Shown: positions 1 through 6,760 of the stretch, in pieces | How the letters are laid out: each line of letters opens with the position of its first letter | Position numbering within the stretch: position 1 is the stretch's first letter | From: Chloroflexota bacterium | GTDB taxonomy: Bacteria; Chloroflexota; Dehalococcoidia; Lucifugimonadales; QGNO01 | Direction: 5' to 3' | Assembly: GCA_003228195.2 (NCBI GenBank) | Contig: QGNO01000011.1 | Location: 5,001 to 55,537, forward strand | DNA length: 50,537 nucleotides | Made by a program: the position numbers and the translations under genes | Notes under the pieces: generated by a model | What the model was told of the DNA's origin: nothing | The model's input: only the letters and a program-made list of their open reading frames with translations | Database searches by the model: none

Positions 1-524
1 AAGGTATTCCAAATTTGGCACCTTACTCGTTTTTTAACGCAGTTGCCTACACGCCTCCCCAGGTAATGTTTTCTTCGACCGGAAATCATCCTTTTGGAGG
101 CCTCAAAGACGCAGTACTCGATGCACAAACAACGGGTGAATTTGTAGTAAATATCGCAACTTACGATCTAAGAAATCAAATGAACGCTTCGTCCGTACCG
201 GCCCCACGGGACGTTGACGAATTCCTATTTGTAGGCCTCAACAAGCAGGCTAGTAACATTGTTAAATGCCCAAGGGTCTTAGAGAGCCCTATTAACTTAG
301 AGTGCAAGTACAAGCAGTCCATATACATAGAAACTGATGATGAATCCTCGCCAAACACAGTCGTATTCGGGGAAGTTGTAGGAATCCATATCGACGAAGC
401 GTATCTTTCGAATGATCGTATCGACGTTCTCAAGTTACGACCAATAAGTAGACTTGGATACCTTGATTTCTCTGAAGTAACCAACGTATTTTCGATGGAT
501 CGTCCTACTTGGGAGCCCAATTAG
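1..524 (+). CDS. flavin reductase-like domain protein, 5' truncated
   Basis: The frame is already open at the window edge: codons from position 3 read G-I-P-N-L-A-P-Y-S-F-F-N-A-V, the typical early FMN-binding segment of the flavin reductase-like (DIM6/NTAB) family. The TTG at 15 inside this motif is therefore not a real start and the N-terminus lies upstream. Further family segments visible are T-G-E-F-V-V-N-I-A-T-Y, A-P-R-D-V-D-E-F and R-V-L-E-S-P-I-N-L-E-C. Members bind FMN and reduce flavin with NAD(P)H, often for a partner monooxygenase, but the substrate cannot be told here. The gene is convergent with the hydantoinase gene and only 6 bp separate their stops. Family assignment is firm, specific role unknown. 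Confidence 0.85.
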   Translation, partial: GIPNLAPYSFFNAVAYTPPQVMFSSTGNHPFGGLKDAVLDAQTTGEFVVNIATYDLRNQMNASSVPAPRDVDEFLFVGLNKQASNIVKCPRVLESPINLECKYKQSIYIETDDESSPNTVVFGEVVGIHIDEAYLSNDRIDVLKLRPISRLGYLDFSEVTNVFSMDRPTWEPN

Positions 525-530
525 AGTCAC

Positions 531-1991
531 TCAGGTAATTTTAAATCCATTTGAGGCATATGCCGTAACGTTCGGGTCTCCGGGTATGTACTGAGCGCCA
601 CCGGGTTTACTAACGAGCTCGCCGTGTTCAACTATCAATTGCCCTCGTTGCATTGTTGTGATCGGCATTCCCAGAAGTTCGAATCCCTCAAAAGTCGAAA
701 AGTCAGCGTTTCCATGTTGGCCCATTACTTTGTGTTGTTTAGTTGGATCCCAAATTACGATATCTGCATCAGACCCAACTTTCACAGTGCCTTTTTTCGG
801 ATACATTCCAAATATTTTTGCTGGATTTTCACACAACTGTTTAACCAAAACCGGCAGTGTAATCCTTCCCTCATTCACTCCCTTGCTCCAGATAACCGGC
901 ATCATGTGCTCTATAGTGTTTGCCCCAAAAGTTCCCTCGAAAATATTGAACTTAGAAATATCGCTGGCAACTTTGACCTTATTCTCTACGCCGCCGAATT
1001 TTTCTGCAGAACTGAATCCAGTAGAGTCACTGCCTATTACACTTACCGTGCCGTCCGACACTGCCTGCCACATCGCTTCGTTGTCCTCAATTTCTCGCAA
1101 TGGCGGGCCAACTTTAGCTAGTGGGCCCTTTTTTAGAACTTCGTCATTGGTTAGGGTTAGATAGTGAGGGCAAGTTTCAGCATAGATGGAGGTTTTACCC
1201 AACTCTTGAAAATATTTGATGACCGCTGGTATTTCCTTTGCACTGACATGGACTGGATAAAGAGGACACCCCGTGACAGACGCGAAGGTTGCCGCCCTAG
1301 TGACAGCCTCCACTTCAAGCAAAGCTGGTTGAGAGGGAGCATGCCATTCAGCAGTGATATTTCCTGATGACACAGATTGTGCTGCCAGATAATCTATGCA
1401 GCATCCAGTTTCGCAATGGACCTGGGCAATACCTCCATGGGTTGAACACAAGTCCATAATGTTCATCAGGGCGTGATCAGGCATTTGAAGTGCAGGCATA
1501 TTAGGAGTCCGCGGCGTATATGTCATAAACATCTTAAAGGAGATGACTCCATCCCTTATTAAGGATGGGATTATTGTAGAGAAACGCGGCTCGTCCTCCG
1601 GCGTTAGTATGGCGTGCACTCCGACGTCCAAAATAGAGGTAGAACCAGCCTCCTCTATAAATTGCGAAACGATATCCTCAGTTTTCCCTGGATAACCCCA
1701 AGCAGGGAGATTGCCTACAAAACAAATTAGCGTAGTGACCCCGCCAAAAGCTGCACATATAGACATCTTATCAATTTTATCAGAAAATGTTGGGTGGGCG
1801 TGCGCGTCTACTCCACCAGGCAAAACATACTTGCCATTGGCATTTATAGTCTTCTTAGCCAAACTCTGGGACAAGTCATCATCAATCCGGACGACTTTCC
1901 CTTCTGAAATAAGTACGTCAGATCTAGTAATGCCATCGCCTGTTACAAGGAGGCCACCTTGTAACAACACATCCGCAATCTTGTTGCTCAA
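531..1991 (-). CDS. hydA: dihydropyrimidinase / D-hydantoinase family amidohydrolase
   Basis: This 486-residue protein of the cyclic amidohydrolase superfamily hydrolyses the ring of dihydropyrimidines or 5-substituted hydantoins to N-carbamoyl amino acids in the cytoplasm. The binuclear metal site is recognisable: H64 and H66 in D-A-H-A-H-P, the carboxylated lysine K153 in S-F-K-M-F, H192 in V-H-C-E-T, H248 in V-H-V-S and D322 in G-S-D-S-T. The spacing matches D-hydantoinases. The residue after the last Asp is Ser where family members usually have His (S-D-H-C-P-F), so substrate preference may differ. The start is TTG with AAGGGG about 5 nt upstream. The hyuA/hyuB pair at 45-49 kb acts on related compounds, but the loci are far apart. 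Confidence 0.88.
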   Translation of the reverse strand: MSNKIADVLLQGGLLVTGDGITRSDVLISEGKVVRIDDDLSQSLAKKTINANGKYVLPGGVDAHAHPTFSDKIDKMSICAAFGGVTTLICFVGNLPAWGYPGKTEDIVSQFIEEAGSTSILDVGVHAILTPEDEPRFSTIIPSLIRDGVISFKMFMTYTPRTPNMPALQMPDHALMNIMDLCSTHGGIAQVHCETGCCIDYLAAQSVSSGNITAEWHAPSQPALLEVEAVTRAATFASVTGCPLYPVHVSAKEIPAVIKYFQELGKTSIYAETCPHYLTLTNDEVLKKGPLAKVGPPLREIEDNEAMWQAVSDGTVSVIGSDSTGFSSAEKFGGVENKVKVASDISKFNIFEGTFGANTIEHMMPVIWSKGVNEGRITLPVLVKQLCENPAKIFGMYPKKGTVKVGSDADIVIWDPTKQHKVMGQHGNADFSTFEGFELLGMPITTMQRGQLIVEHGELVSKPGGAQYIPGDPNVTAYASNGFKIT

Positions 1992-2130
1992 TTTTTCCCC
2001 TTATCAGAAAGAAATGCTGTTTCAAGAATACAGACATCAAGCAGATTATTAAGACTGGGCGCATAGCGGCGCGCAGCTCACCATAACGCCTATTAACAAT
2101 CGTGAAATCTACCTATAGCCCTAAGGTAAT

Positions 2131-2168
2131 ACACCTCCAGCTTCCGGAGGTCCGGAAGCTGGAGGTGT
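2131..2168 (-). terminator. 17-bp perfect hairpin downstream of the RRM gene
   Basis: Bases 2131-2147 (acacctccagcttccgg) are an exact inverted complement of 2152-2168, with loop AGGT. It lies 37 bp past the stop of the minus-strand RRM gene and upstream of the hydantoinase gene, so it could terminate the former or protect its 3' end. No clean U-tract follows on the minus strand, so Rho-independent termination is plausible but unproven; a mobile inverted-repeat origin is an alternative. Confidence 0.45.
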
Positions 2169-2205
2169 TAATTATAGCAATTATTATTTTTGAAGTATTC
2201 CGCGA

Positions 2206-2553
2206 CTACCAGCGAGGTCCTCTTCCACCACCGGCGCCACCGCCACCACCGTTGCCGCCACCGCCACCACCGTTGCCGCCACCGCCACCGCCGCCGCCGA
2301 ATGAACGCTCTGTCCTGGGCCTAGCTTCATTAACAGTTATCGTGCGACCATCAATTTCATTTCCATTGAGGCCATCAATCGCTGCCTGTGCTTCATCACC
2401 TGTAGGCATTTCTACAAAACCGAATCCTTTTGATCGACCACTGTATCGGTCTTGGACGATAGTAACTTCTTCAACCCGCCCAAACGGCTCGAATAATTCA
2501 CGTATCCTCTGTTCAGTCGATTCAAACGCAAAATTCCCTATGTATATTCTCAA
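2206..2553 (-). CDS. RRM-domain RNA-binding protein with glycine-rich tail
   Basis: This 115-residue protein has one RNA recognition motif at about residues 1-78, with RNP2 I-Y-I-G-N-F (3-8) and RNP1 K-G-F-G-F-V-E-M (42-49). A low-complexity Gly/Asn tail ending G-R-G-P-R-W follows. This is the layout of the small bacterial Rbp proteins known from cyanobacteria, where several are cold-inducible RNA-binding proteins. By family it binds single-stranded RNA in the cytoplasm; its targets are unknown. ATG is preceded by AGGAGGG at about 9 nt. The glycine tail is encoded by near-repetitive GGN triplets, which also create a long proline-rich antisense frame that is not a gene. A candidate promoter lies at 2621-2649. 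Confidence 0.9.
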   Translation of the reverse strand: MRIYIGNFAFESTEQRIRELFEPFGRVEEVTIVQDRYSGRSKGFGFVEMPTGDEAQAAIDGLNGNEIDGRTITVNEARPRTERSFGGGGGGGGNGGGGGGNGGGGGAGGGRGPRW

Positions 2554-2620
2554 AACTCCCTCCTAACTTCTAATCAAACTAGTGCCACAATCATTCTTGA
2601 TGACGTTGCAGCTACATCTT

Positions 2621-2649
2621 ACCATATATGGTCGGAAATTAAATCTCAA
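2621..2649 (-). promoter_or_regulatory. sigma70-type promoter for the RRM gene
   Basis: On the minus strand TTGAGA (2644-2649) is followed after exactly 17 nt by TATGGT (2621-2626), about 68 nt upstream of the ATG. The -35 box overlaps the stop of the upstream small gene. By-eye match only. Confidence 0.45.
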
Positions 2650-2840
2650 CCATCTGATGATTTTTTACTTTTCTTTTTCCACTGGGGATTGTCGTCAACA
2701 TAGACGCTAAGGCTTTTCAGAAGGCAATCCCTAGAATGCTCGGTAGTTATCCCACACTGCCCAACATGATCTAGCGTAGCAGCTTGGAGACATTTCATTG
2801 GTCTCGATTCGTGTTCACTATCACAAACTGGACAGAGCAT
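2646..2840 (-). CDS. small Cys-rich putative zinc-binding protein, 64 aa
   Basis: The start is the ATG at 2838-2840: an AGGAGG lies 4 nt upstream, a better fit than the longer reading beginning at 2858. The protein opens M-L-C-P-V-C-D, has further Cys and His residues (K-C-L, L-D-H-V-G-Q-C, E-H-S-R-D-C), and ends in a lysine-rich tail K-K-K-S-K-K-S-S. The pattern suggests a small zinc ribbon with nucleic-acid affinity, but I do not recognise the family. It lies directly upstream of the RRM gene on the same strand, so co-expression with an RNA-binding protein is possible. The strong ribosome site is the main support for it being real. Confidence 0.6.
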   Translation of the reverse strand: MLCPVCDSEHESRPMKCLQAATLDHVGQCGITTEHSRDCLLKSLSVYVDDNPQWKKKSKKSSDG

Positions 2841-2924
2841 AATACCTCCTAATGACAAGTGCCAGTCTCAATTCTACGCCCATCATTATGCACCGTCTGC
2901 AACTTAAAATAAATAGTCATGATT

Positions 2925-3302
2925 CTAGTGACAGGTAAATAGCCACTTAAAAATCTCGAATGGCCTCGGTATATGCAGCGCCTGTCTGTAGACTTTTGAC
3001 GCCTCGTTCAGCTCACATATCTCTGTTTGAGTTAAATCTATGTCCGAGGCTTGGGCATTTTCTCTAATCTGCTCCAGGGGCTTGGCTCCTAGAATGGCAA
3101 TCACACGGTCTTTAGCGATAACCCAAACCAGCGATATTTGACTCATTGAGGCTGAGTGACTTTTGGGTATCTTGCCAACCACATCCAGGACTCGTTTCAC
3201 GTTGGCATAATTACCAGGCCGAAATGCCGAATTATTGAGTTCATCAAGTAACTGTGTTGCTTGCCCTAGGACAGATGCAAGTGGGAAACGCTTTCCACTG
3301 TT
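2925..3302 (-). pseudogene. aldo/keto reductase C-terminal remnant
   Basis: The minus-strand frame from 3302 encodes only the last third of an aldo/keto reductase. Recognisable pieces are S-G-K-R-F-P-L-A-S, a helix S-M-S-Q-I-S-L-V-W-V-I-A, and the NADP-binding loop I-L-G-A-K-P-L-E-Q-I-R-E-N. A stop codon at 3303-3305 closes the frame, and neither the N-terminal barrel nor the catalytic Asp-Tyr-Lys-His set is present upstream. An open reading of 91 codons could start at GTG 3200 but would lack the active site. I read it as a decayed remnant beside the tRNA cluster. The family call is firm; whether any product is made is unknown. Confidence 0.7.
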
Positions 3303-3486
3303 TTACTGTATTTGGAGCGGTGTCCTATCTCTTCAATGAGATCTTTTAATACCGTAACGTTTTAATGCGGCTCAACTACAAGTCGCTCAAGCTCCTGTTT
3401 TGTTTGTTGGGCAAAATGCCTGATTATCACCTCGCTCCCCCACCAAATCCACGCTACAGCAGAGCTAAAGTGTCAAACGGAACGAG

Positions 3487-3569
3487 TGCCGAGGGAGGGA
3501 CTCGAACCCACACTCCCTCGCGGGAAACGAATTTTAAGTCCGTCGCGTCTGCCATTTCGCCACCTCGGC
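3487..3569 (-). tRNA. tRNA-Leu (TAA)
   Basis: An 83-nt class II tRNA with acceptor GCCGAGG pairing CCTCGGC, long variable arm, GGTTCGAGTCC T-arm and anticodon loop CTTAAAA (anticodon TAA). Discriminator A. The CCA end is not encoded, unlike the three neighbouring tRNAs. It is the last of four tRNAs on this strand, 71 nt after tRNA-Cys. Confidence 0.95.
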
Positions 3570-3640
3570 ACGACTTCACTCACTATTAAATAGCAGAGAG
3601 CGCACTACTACCTCGGTGCCTTCTCCTCTATCTTTATTGG

Positions 3641-3714
3641 AGGCGACGGGCGGATTCGAACCGCCGAATAGGGGTTTTGCAGACCCCCGCCTTAGACCAC
3701 TTGGCTACGTCGCC
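3641..3714 (-). tRNA. tRNA-Cys (GCA)
   Basis: Acceptor GGCGACG pairs CGTCGCC; the anticodon loop is CTGCAAA (anticodon GCA), the discriminator is U as usual for tRNA-Cys, and the T-arm reads GGTTCGAATCC. An encoded CCA follows at 3638-3640. Confidence 0.95.
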
Positions 3715-3729
3715 ATTTACATTTGCTGG

Positions 3730-3813
3730 TGCCGAGGAGGAGATTTGAACTCCTACACCTTTTCAGGCACTGCCCCCTCAAGACAGCGTGTCTACCGATT
3801 CCACCACCTCGGC
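3730..3813 (-). tRNA. tRNA-Leu (GAG)
   Basis: Class II tRNA with acceptor GCCGAGG/CCTCGGC, anticodon loop TTGAGGG (anticodon GAG) in a CTGTC/GGCAG stem, a long variable arm and discriminator A. An encoded CCA follows at 3727-3729. It sits 19 nt after tRNA-Trp in the same transcript. Confidence 0.95.
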
Positions 3814-3832
3814 TCGCCCAAATTTTAATTGG

Positions 3833-3905
3833 CAGGGGCGCGAGGACTCGAACCTCGGACCTGCGGTTTTGGAGACCGCTGCTCTTCCAGCTGAGCTACA
3901 CCCCT
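3833..3905 (-). tRNA. tRNA-Trp (CCA)
   Basis: Acceptor AGGGGTG pairs CGCCCCT, D-arm GTAGCTCAGCTGG, anticodon loop CTCCAAA (anticodon CCA), discriminator G as expected for Trp. A CCA end is encoded at 3830-3832. It is the first tRNA of the cluster, directly downstream of a promoter-like sequence. Confidence 0.95.
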
Positions 3906-3907
3906 AG

Positions 3908-3936
3908 ACTATACTTAGACTATCTGCAAGTTGCAA
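3908..3936 (-). promoter_or_regulatory. promoter of the tRNA cluster
   Basis: The minus strand carries TTGCAA (3931-3936), a 17-nt spacer and TATAGT (3908-3913). Only 2 nt separate the -10 box from the mature 5' end of tRNA-Trp, which is shorter than usual. Either the boxes are slightly misplaced or transcription starts at the tRNA itself. Confidence 0.5.
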
Positions 3937-4022
3937 TTAGCCAAGTAACCATTCTATAGAAAACCAGCTTGTCTCGCTAGTAAAGAGCAACTCCCGGTGA
4001 TGATGATTGGCTTATCCGGACA

Positions 4023-4601
4023 CTATCTAGTGGAGGAAAGCACGAATGTGACTACAATCCACCGCAAGAGAACTAGCCCCCCAATAACAGATGATCCAAT
4101 CGCTATGTCATTCGATCCGGTCAGTGCATTAACGGCAATAAATCCGACGCCGGCAGCCCCAGCGCCGAAACCTGTGTCCCTGAACACCTTGATTAGGGGA
4201 ACGCCTGCGATTATCGTCGCCAATCCTATTACAGGGGACATTATCAATATTGCACCGGCACCAGTGGCTAACCCAGCCCCACCCTTGAATTTCAAGAAAA
4301 CCGGGAACCAATGACCGACAACTGCTGCAATACCACTTGCAACCACCCATCCTATGTCTACTCCGGCTAACGTCGCGACCGTCACGGGCAAGGCACCCTT
4401 TGAGAAATCGGTTAGGAATACTAAAGTTCCCCATTTCCGGCCAACCACACGAAATATATTCGCCGCACCGGGATTCCCGGTACCCACTTCGAAAACGTCT
4501 ATCCCAAGCCTTTTTGTGAAAATGTAAGCAAAAGGAATTGATCCAGAAAGGTATCCTGCCACTATAATTGCAATCACTAAAATTACGTTATCGTCCATCA
4601 T
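4023..4601 (-). CDS. plsY: glycerol-3-phosphate acyltransferase PlsY
   Basis: PlsY is a membrane enzyme that transfers an acyl group from acyl phosphate to glycerol 3-phosphate, the first committed step of phospholipid synthesis. The 192 residues match the family length and contain the three loop motifs: G-S-I-P-F-A-Y-I-F-T-K, G-T-G-N-P-G-A-A-N-I-F-R, and G-H-W-F-P-V-F-L-K-F-K-G-G-A-G-L-A-T. Hydrophobic segments between them fit a polytopic protein. In the third motif the usual K-G-G-K-G reads K-G-G-A-G, and the usual A-T-N of motif 2 is A-A-N. It is the last gene behind the oxidase operon, 81 bp after ctaG, and may be co-transcribed. Confidence 0.93.
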   Translation of the reverse strand: MMDDNVILVIAIIVAGYLSGSIPFAYIFTKRLGIDVFEVGTGNPGAANIFRVVGRKWGTLVFLTDFSKGALPVTVATLAGVDIGWVVASGIAAVVGHWFPVFLKFKGGAGLATGAGAILIMSPVIGLATIIAGVPLIKVFRDTGFGAGAAGVGFIAVNALTGSNDIAIGSSVIGGLVLLRWIVVTFVLSSTR

Positions 4602-4682
4602 AGCCGTGGGATATTAACAGATAATGATGATGCTCCGCAGCCATATCAAGTAACCAAACTGCATTTTTCGATCCATCCACGT

Positions 4683-5516
4683 TTATTCGTCTCCGTCAGG
4701 TGGTTCAATCTCGTTAATGGGGCTAAATTCACCCCTTTGATCCCGCTGATACCACAAAGCAAACACAAATATCATAGTTATGAAAAATGCGAGTGCTCCA
4801 GGTATTTTCATTATCAAGCCACCAATCTGTTGATCGGTAACAGCATCAATGCTCCAAAGCCTGGGAACTGTTGCGTAGAAATCGTAAAGGATTCTGGGCG
4901 AAAACGTAATAGCTGCACCTATGAAGCCTGCGGGTAACGTCAAAAGGAATAAATACACCATCTGCATAGGATAACTAGCTCTGGGAACTTCATTAATCGG
5001 ACTCAGAACTGGCCACCACATTATTATCGCACTGAGGCTAAACATTACGTGCTCAATCACATGCAAACTATGGTTCGTAAGCGTGGCGTTATAGAACTGT
5101 GGAAGGTGCCATAATCCCAACACAAGGCCCGAAATAGCGAATGCTTGCACCGGCCTTGTAAGCCAGTTGGCAATGTAAGCTGTAAGACGATACCGGATAA
5201 TCGGCCTGCACAGCCACCCAGGGGTGCCGGTTAGCAGAAGTGGTGGAACAACCAGCAATAGTATTAGATGTTGAATCATGTGTGCACTAAAGAGATAGTT
5301 ATCCGCAAGGTGATGTATAGGAGAAGACAACGCCAAGTAGAGGGAAGCCACACCTACAGAAAAGAAGACTGTTTTACGTTTATCAACCGCTGGAGCGAGA
5401 TTATACTTACTACGAAGCTTGGTAACTCCCAGAAGATAGCCGCCCTGCAATAAAAAAACCCCGATCACTATGTCAGGATGGAAATGCCATTGGAGCCAAA
5501 CGTTGTAGTCCACCAC
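4683..5516 (-). CDS. ctaG: cytochrome c oxidase assembly protein, caa3-type CtaG
   Basis: A 277-residue multi-spanning membrane protein of the Bacillus-type Caa3_CtaG family, needed in Bacillus for assembly of active caa3 oxidase, probably at a copper step. The diagnostic H-M-I-Q-H-L-I-L-L segment follows S-P-I-H-H-L-A, and further histidines sit at membrane borders (L-W-H-L-P, N-H-S-L-H-V-I-E-H). About seven hydrophobic segments are visible. It is the sixth gene of the oxidase operon, with 38 bp to the upstream small membrane gene. This family is unrelated to the Cox11-type protein also called CtaG in proteobacteria. Confidence 0.9.
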   Translation of the reverse strand: MVDYNVWLQWHFHPDIVIGVFLLQGGYLLGVTKLRSKYNLAPAVDKRKTVFFSVGVASLYLALSSPIHHLADNYLFSAHMIQHLILLLVVPPLLLTGTPGWLCRPIIRYRLTAYIANWLTRPVQAFAISGLVLGLWHLPQFYNATLTNHSLHVIEHVMFSLSAIIMWWPVLSPINEVPRASYPMQMVYLFLLTLPAGFIGAAITFSPRILYDFYATVPRLWSIDAVTDQQIGGLIMKIPGALAFFITMIFVFALWYQRDQRGEFSPINEIEPPDGDE

Positions 5517-5554
5517 CGCCCTACTTTAGCTTGAGTCGATAAACTACCATCATT

Positions 5555-5806
5555 TTATCCAGAGGTCCGTTTCTCTTTTGCGAAATATGCCGCGCCGGCC
5601 ACAGTAACCGCAGAGAGTAAAAAAGCGGCTAGCACAGCATAGGGTTCGTTAACCTCAATCCCACCAATTACCGAGTGTTTCTTCACGTCCGCCATTGCCA
5701 ACAGGAGTTCACCTACTGCCACTATAATCAACCCCGTCACTAAGGTAACTCCTATTGGTACAAAAAATGCCGACAAAAGCCTGTCTTTTAAAACTTTTTT
5801 GTTCAT
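5555..5806 (-). CDS. small two-helix membrane protein in the oxidase operon
   Basis: An 83-residue protein with two hydrophobic stretches (about residues 12-37 and 56-75), separated by a short polar loop and ending in a basic tail A-K-E-K-R-T-S-G. I do not recognise a family. It lies 5 bp downstream of ctaF and 38 bp before ctaG on the same strand, so it is almost certainly co-expressed with the oxidase and could be an accessory subunit or assembly helper. That role is inferred from position only. Confidence 0.7.
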   Translation of the reverse strand: MNKKVLKDRLLSAFFVPIGVTLVTGLIIVAVGELLLAMADVKKHSVIGGIEVNEPYAVLAAFLLSAVTVAGAAYFAKEKRTSG

Positions 5807-5811
5807 AGTAT

Positions 5812-6117
5812 CTACGATCCAGCCGATTTAAAAATTGCGATCAATGCCAATATAACACCAATAGTTAACACCACTCCACCAAAAAACAAATAAGAAAACA
5901 ATTTGTTGTCAAACTTCAAATGCATAAAGAACATAGCCACCATCGAAAATTTTACCGTCGTCATAATTATCAAAATTGTAATTAAAAATGCGGTTGCTAA
6001 GTTGAAATACACAATCGCAACCTCTGCCATAGTTATGACAGCCAGTATTGCGGCTATAATGACATATTTTTGCGGGGTTGGATGGCCCTCTTTGTTTGTA
6101 TGTATTTGTGCGCCCAT
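5812..6117 (-). CDS. ctaF: cytochrome c oxidase subunit IV
   Basis: This 101-residue protein has three hydrophobic helices in the pattern of the prokaryotic COX4 family, including the conserved F-F-M-H-L-K-F segment after helix 2. I start it at ATG 6115-6117: a GGAG lies 7 nt upstream in the 17-bp gap after ctaE. A longer reading from 6192 would overlap ctaE by 58 bp. Subunit IV stabilises the heme-copper oxidase core in the membrane. Position between ctaE and the small membrane gene supports the call. Confidence 0.87.
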   Translation of the reverse strand: MGAQIHTNKEGHPTPQKYVIIAAILAVITMAEVAIVYFNLATAFLITILIIMTTVKFSMVAMFFMHLKFDNKLFSYLFFGGVVLTIGVILALIAIFKSAGS

Positions 6118-6134
6118 AATAATTCTCCGCTTGA

Positions 6135-6749
6135 TCAACCAATGATATTGGGTGCTTCCACCAAATAGACCACAGTAAAAATCACGATCCAAACTATGTC
6201 AACAAAGTGCCAATAAAGTCCTGCTAACTCTATATTTAAGTGTTGGGTCTGGCTCACGCGTCCTCGCCAAGCCATTACAAAGAACGATAGCAAAATAATT
6301 ACGCCCACCGTCACGTGTAGTCCATGAAATCCCGTCAAGATAAAGAAGGTTGTTCCAAAAAGGTTGTTGGTCAAGTTCAATCCGTTGTGTTCTACAAAGA
6401 ACGTGAATTCAAAATACTGCCCGCCTAGGAAGATCGTTCCTAGAAGAGCGGTAGCTAGCAACCATACCTTCAAGCCACGTTGATCTCCCCTTTGTATTGC
6501 TGCTAGGGCTAGCACCATAGTCAAACTACTCATCAACAATACAAACGCGCTAATTGACGTGTACGGTATGTTGAACACTTCGTGAGGATATGGCCCCGTA
6601 ATACTTTTCCCTCTGTATAACAGGTAGGTAGCTATTAGTGATCCGAAAAACAAACAATCGGAACCGAGAAATGCCCACATCAGCATCTTTCGATGGTCTA
6701 AACCGGTCGTCGTCGTTGGATGATCGTTATGTGATACAACTTGTGCCAA
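6135..6749 (-). CDS. ctaE: cytochrome c oxidase subunit III
   Basis: A 204-residue membrane protein of the short bacterial COX3 type with five hydrophobic helices. Typical segments include K-M-L-M-W-A-F-L-G-S-D near the start, G-Q-Y-F-E-F, F-F-I-L-T-G-F-H-G-L-H-V, and the C-terminal L-Y-W-H-F-V-D-I-V-W. Subunit III binds lipid and supports proton uptake and enzyme stability. It follows ctaD by 11 bp and precedes ctaF by 17 bp, the standard order of caa3 operons. Confidence 0.95.
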   Translation of the reverse strand: MAQVVSHNDHPTTTTGLDHRKMLMWAFLGSDCLFFGSLIATYLLYRGKSITGPYPHEVFNIPYTSISAFVLLMSSLTMVLALAAIQRGDQRGLKVWLLATALLGTIFLGGQYFEFTFFVEHNGLNLTNNLFGTTFFILTGFHGLHVTVGVIILLSFFVMAWRGRVSQTQHLNIELAGLYWHFVDIVWIVIFTVVYLVEAPNIIG

Positions 6750-6760
6750 TGATGTTCCCC

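Noticed and set aside
624-1164. Plus-strand frames of 165-168 residues
   Set aside because: Shadows of the hydantoinase gene, whose metal ligands fit the minus strand.
2102-2566. 154-residue plus-strand frame with long polyproline
   Set aside because: It is the antisense of the glycine-rich RRM tail; no family sequence or ribosome site.
3306-3486. Upstream part of the aldo/keto reductase
   Set aside because: Checked the minus strand frames by eye; stops and no barrel motifs. Nothing supported in this 180 bp.
3365-3959. Three plus-strand frames over the tRNA cluster
   Set aside because: They run antisense through four clear tRNA genes and have no coding character.
3302-4022. Integrated element at the tRNA cluster
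   Set aside because: No integrase, no direct repeat of a tRNA 3' end, no phage genes.
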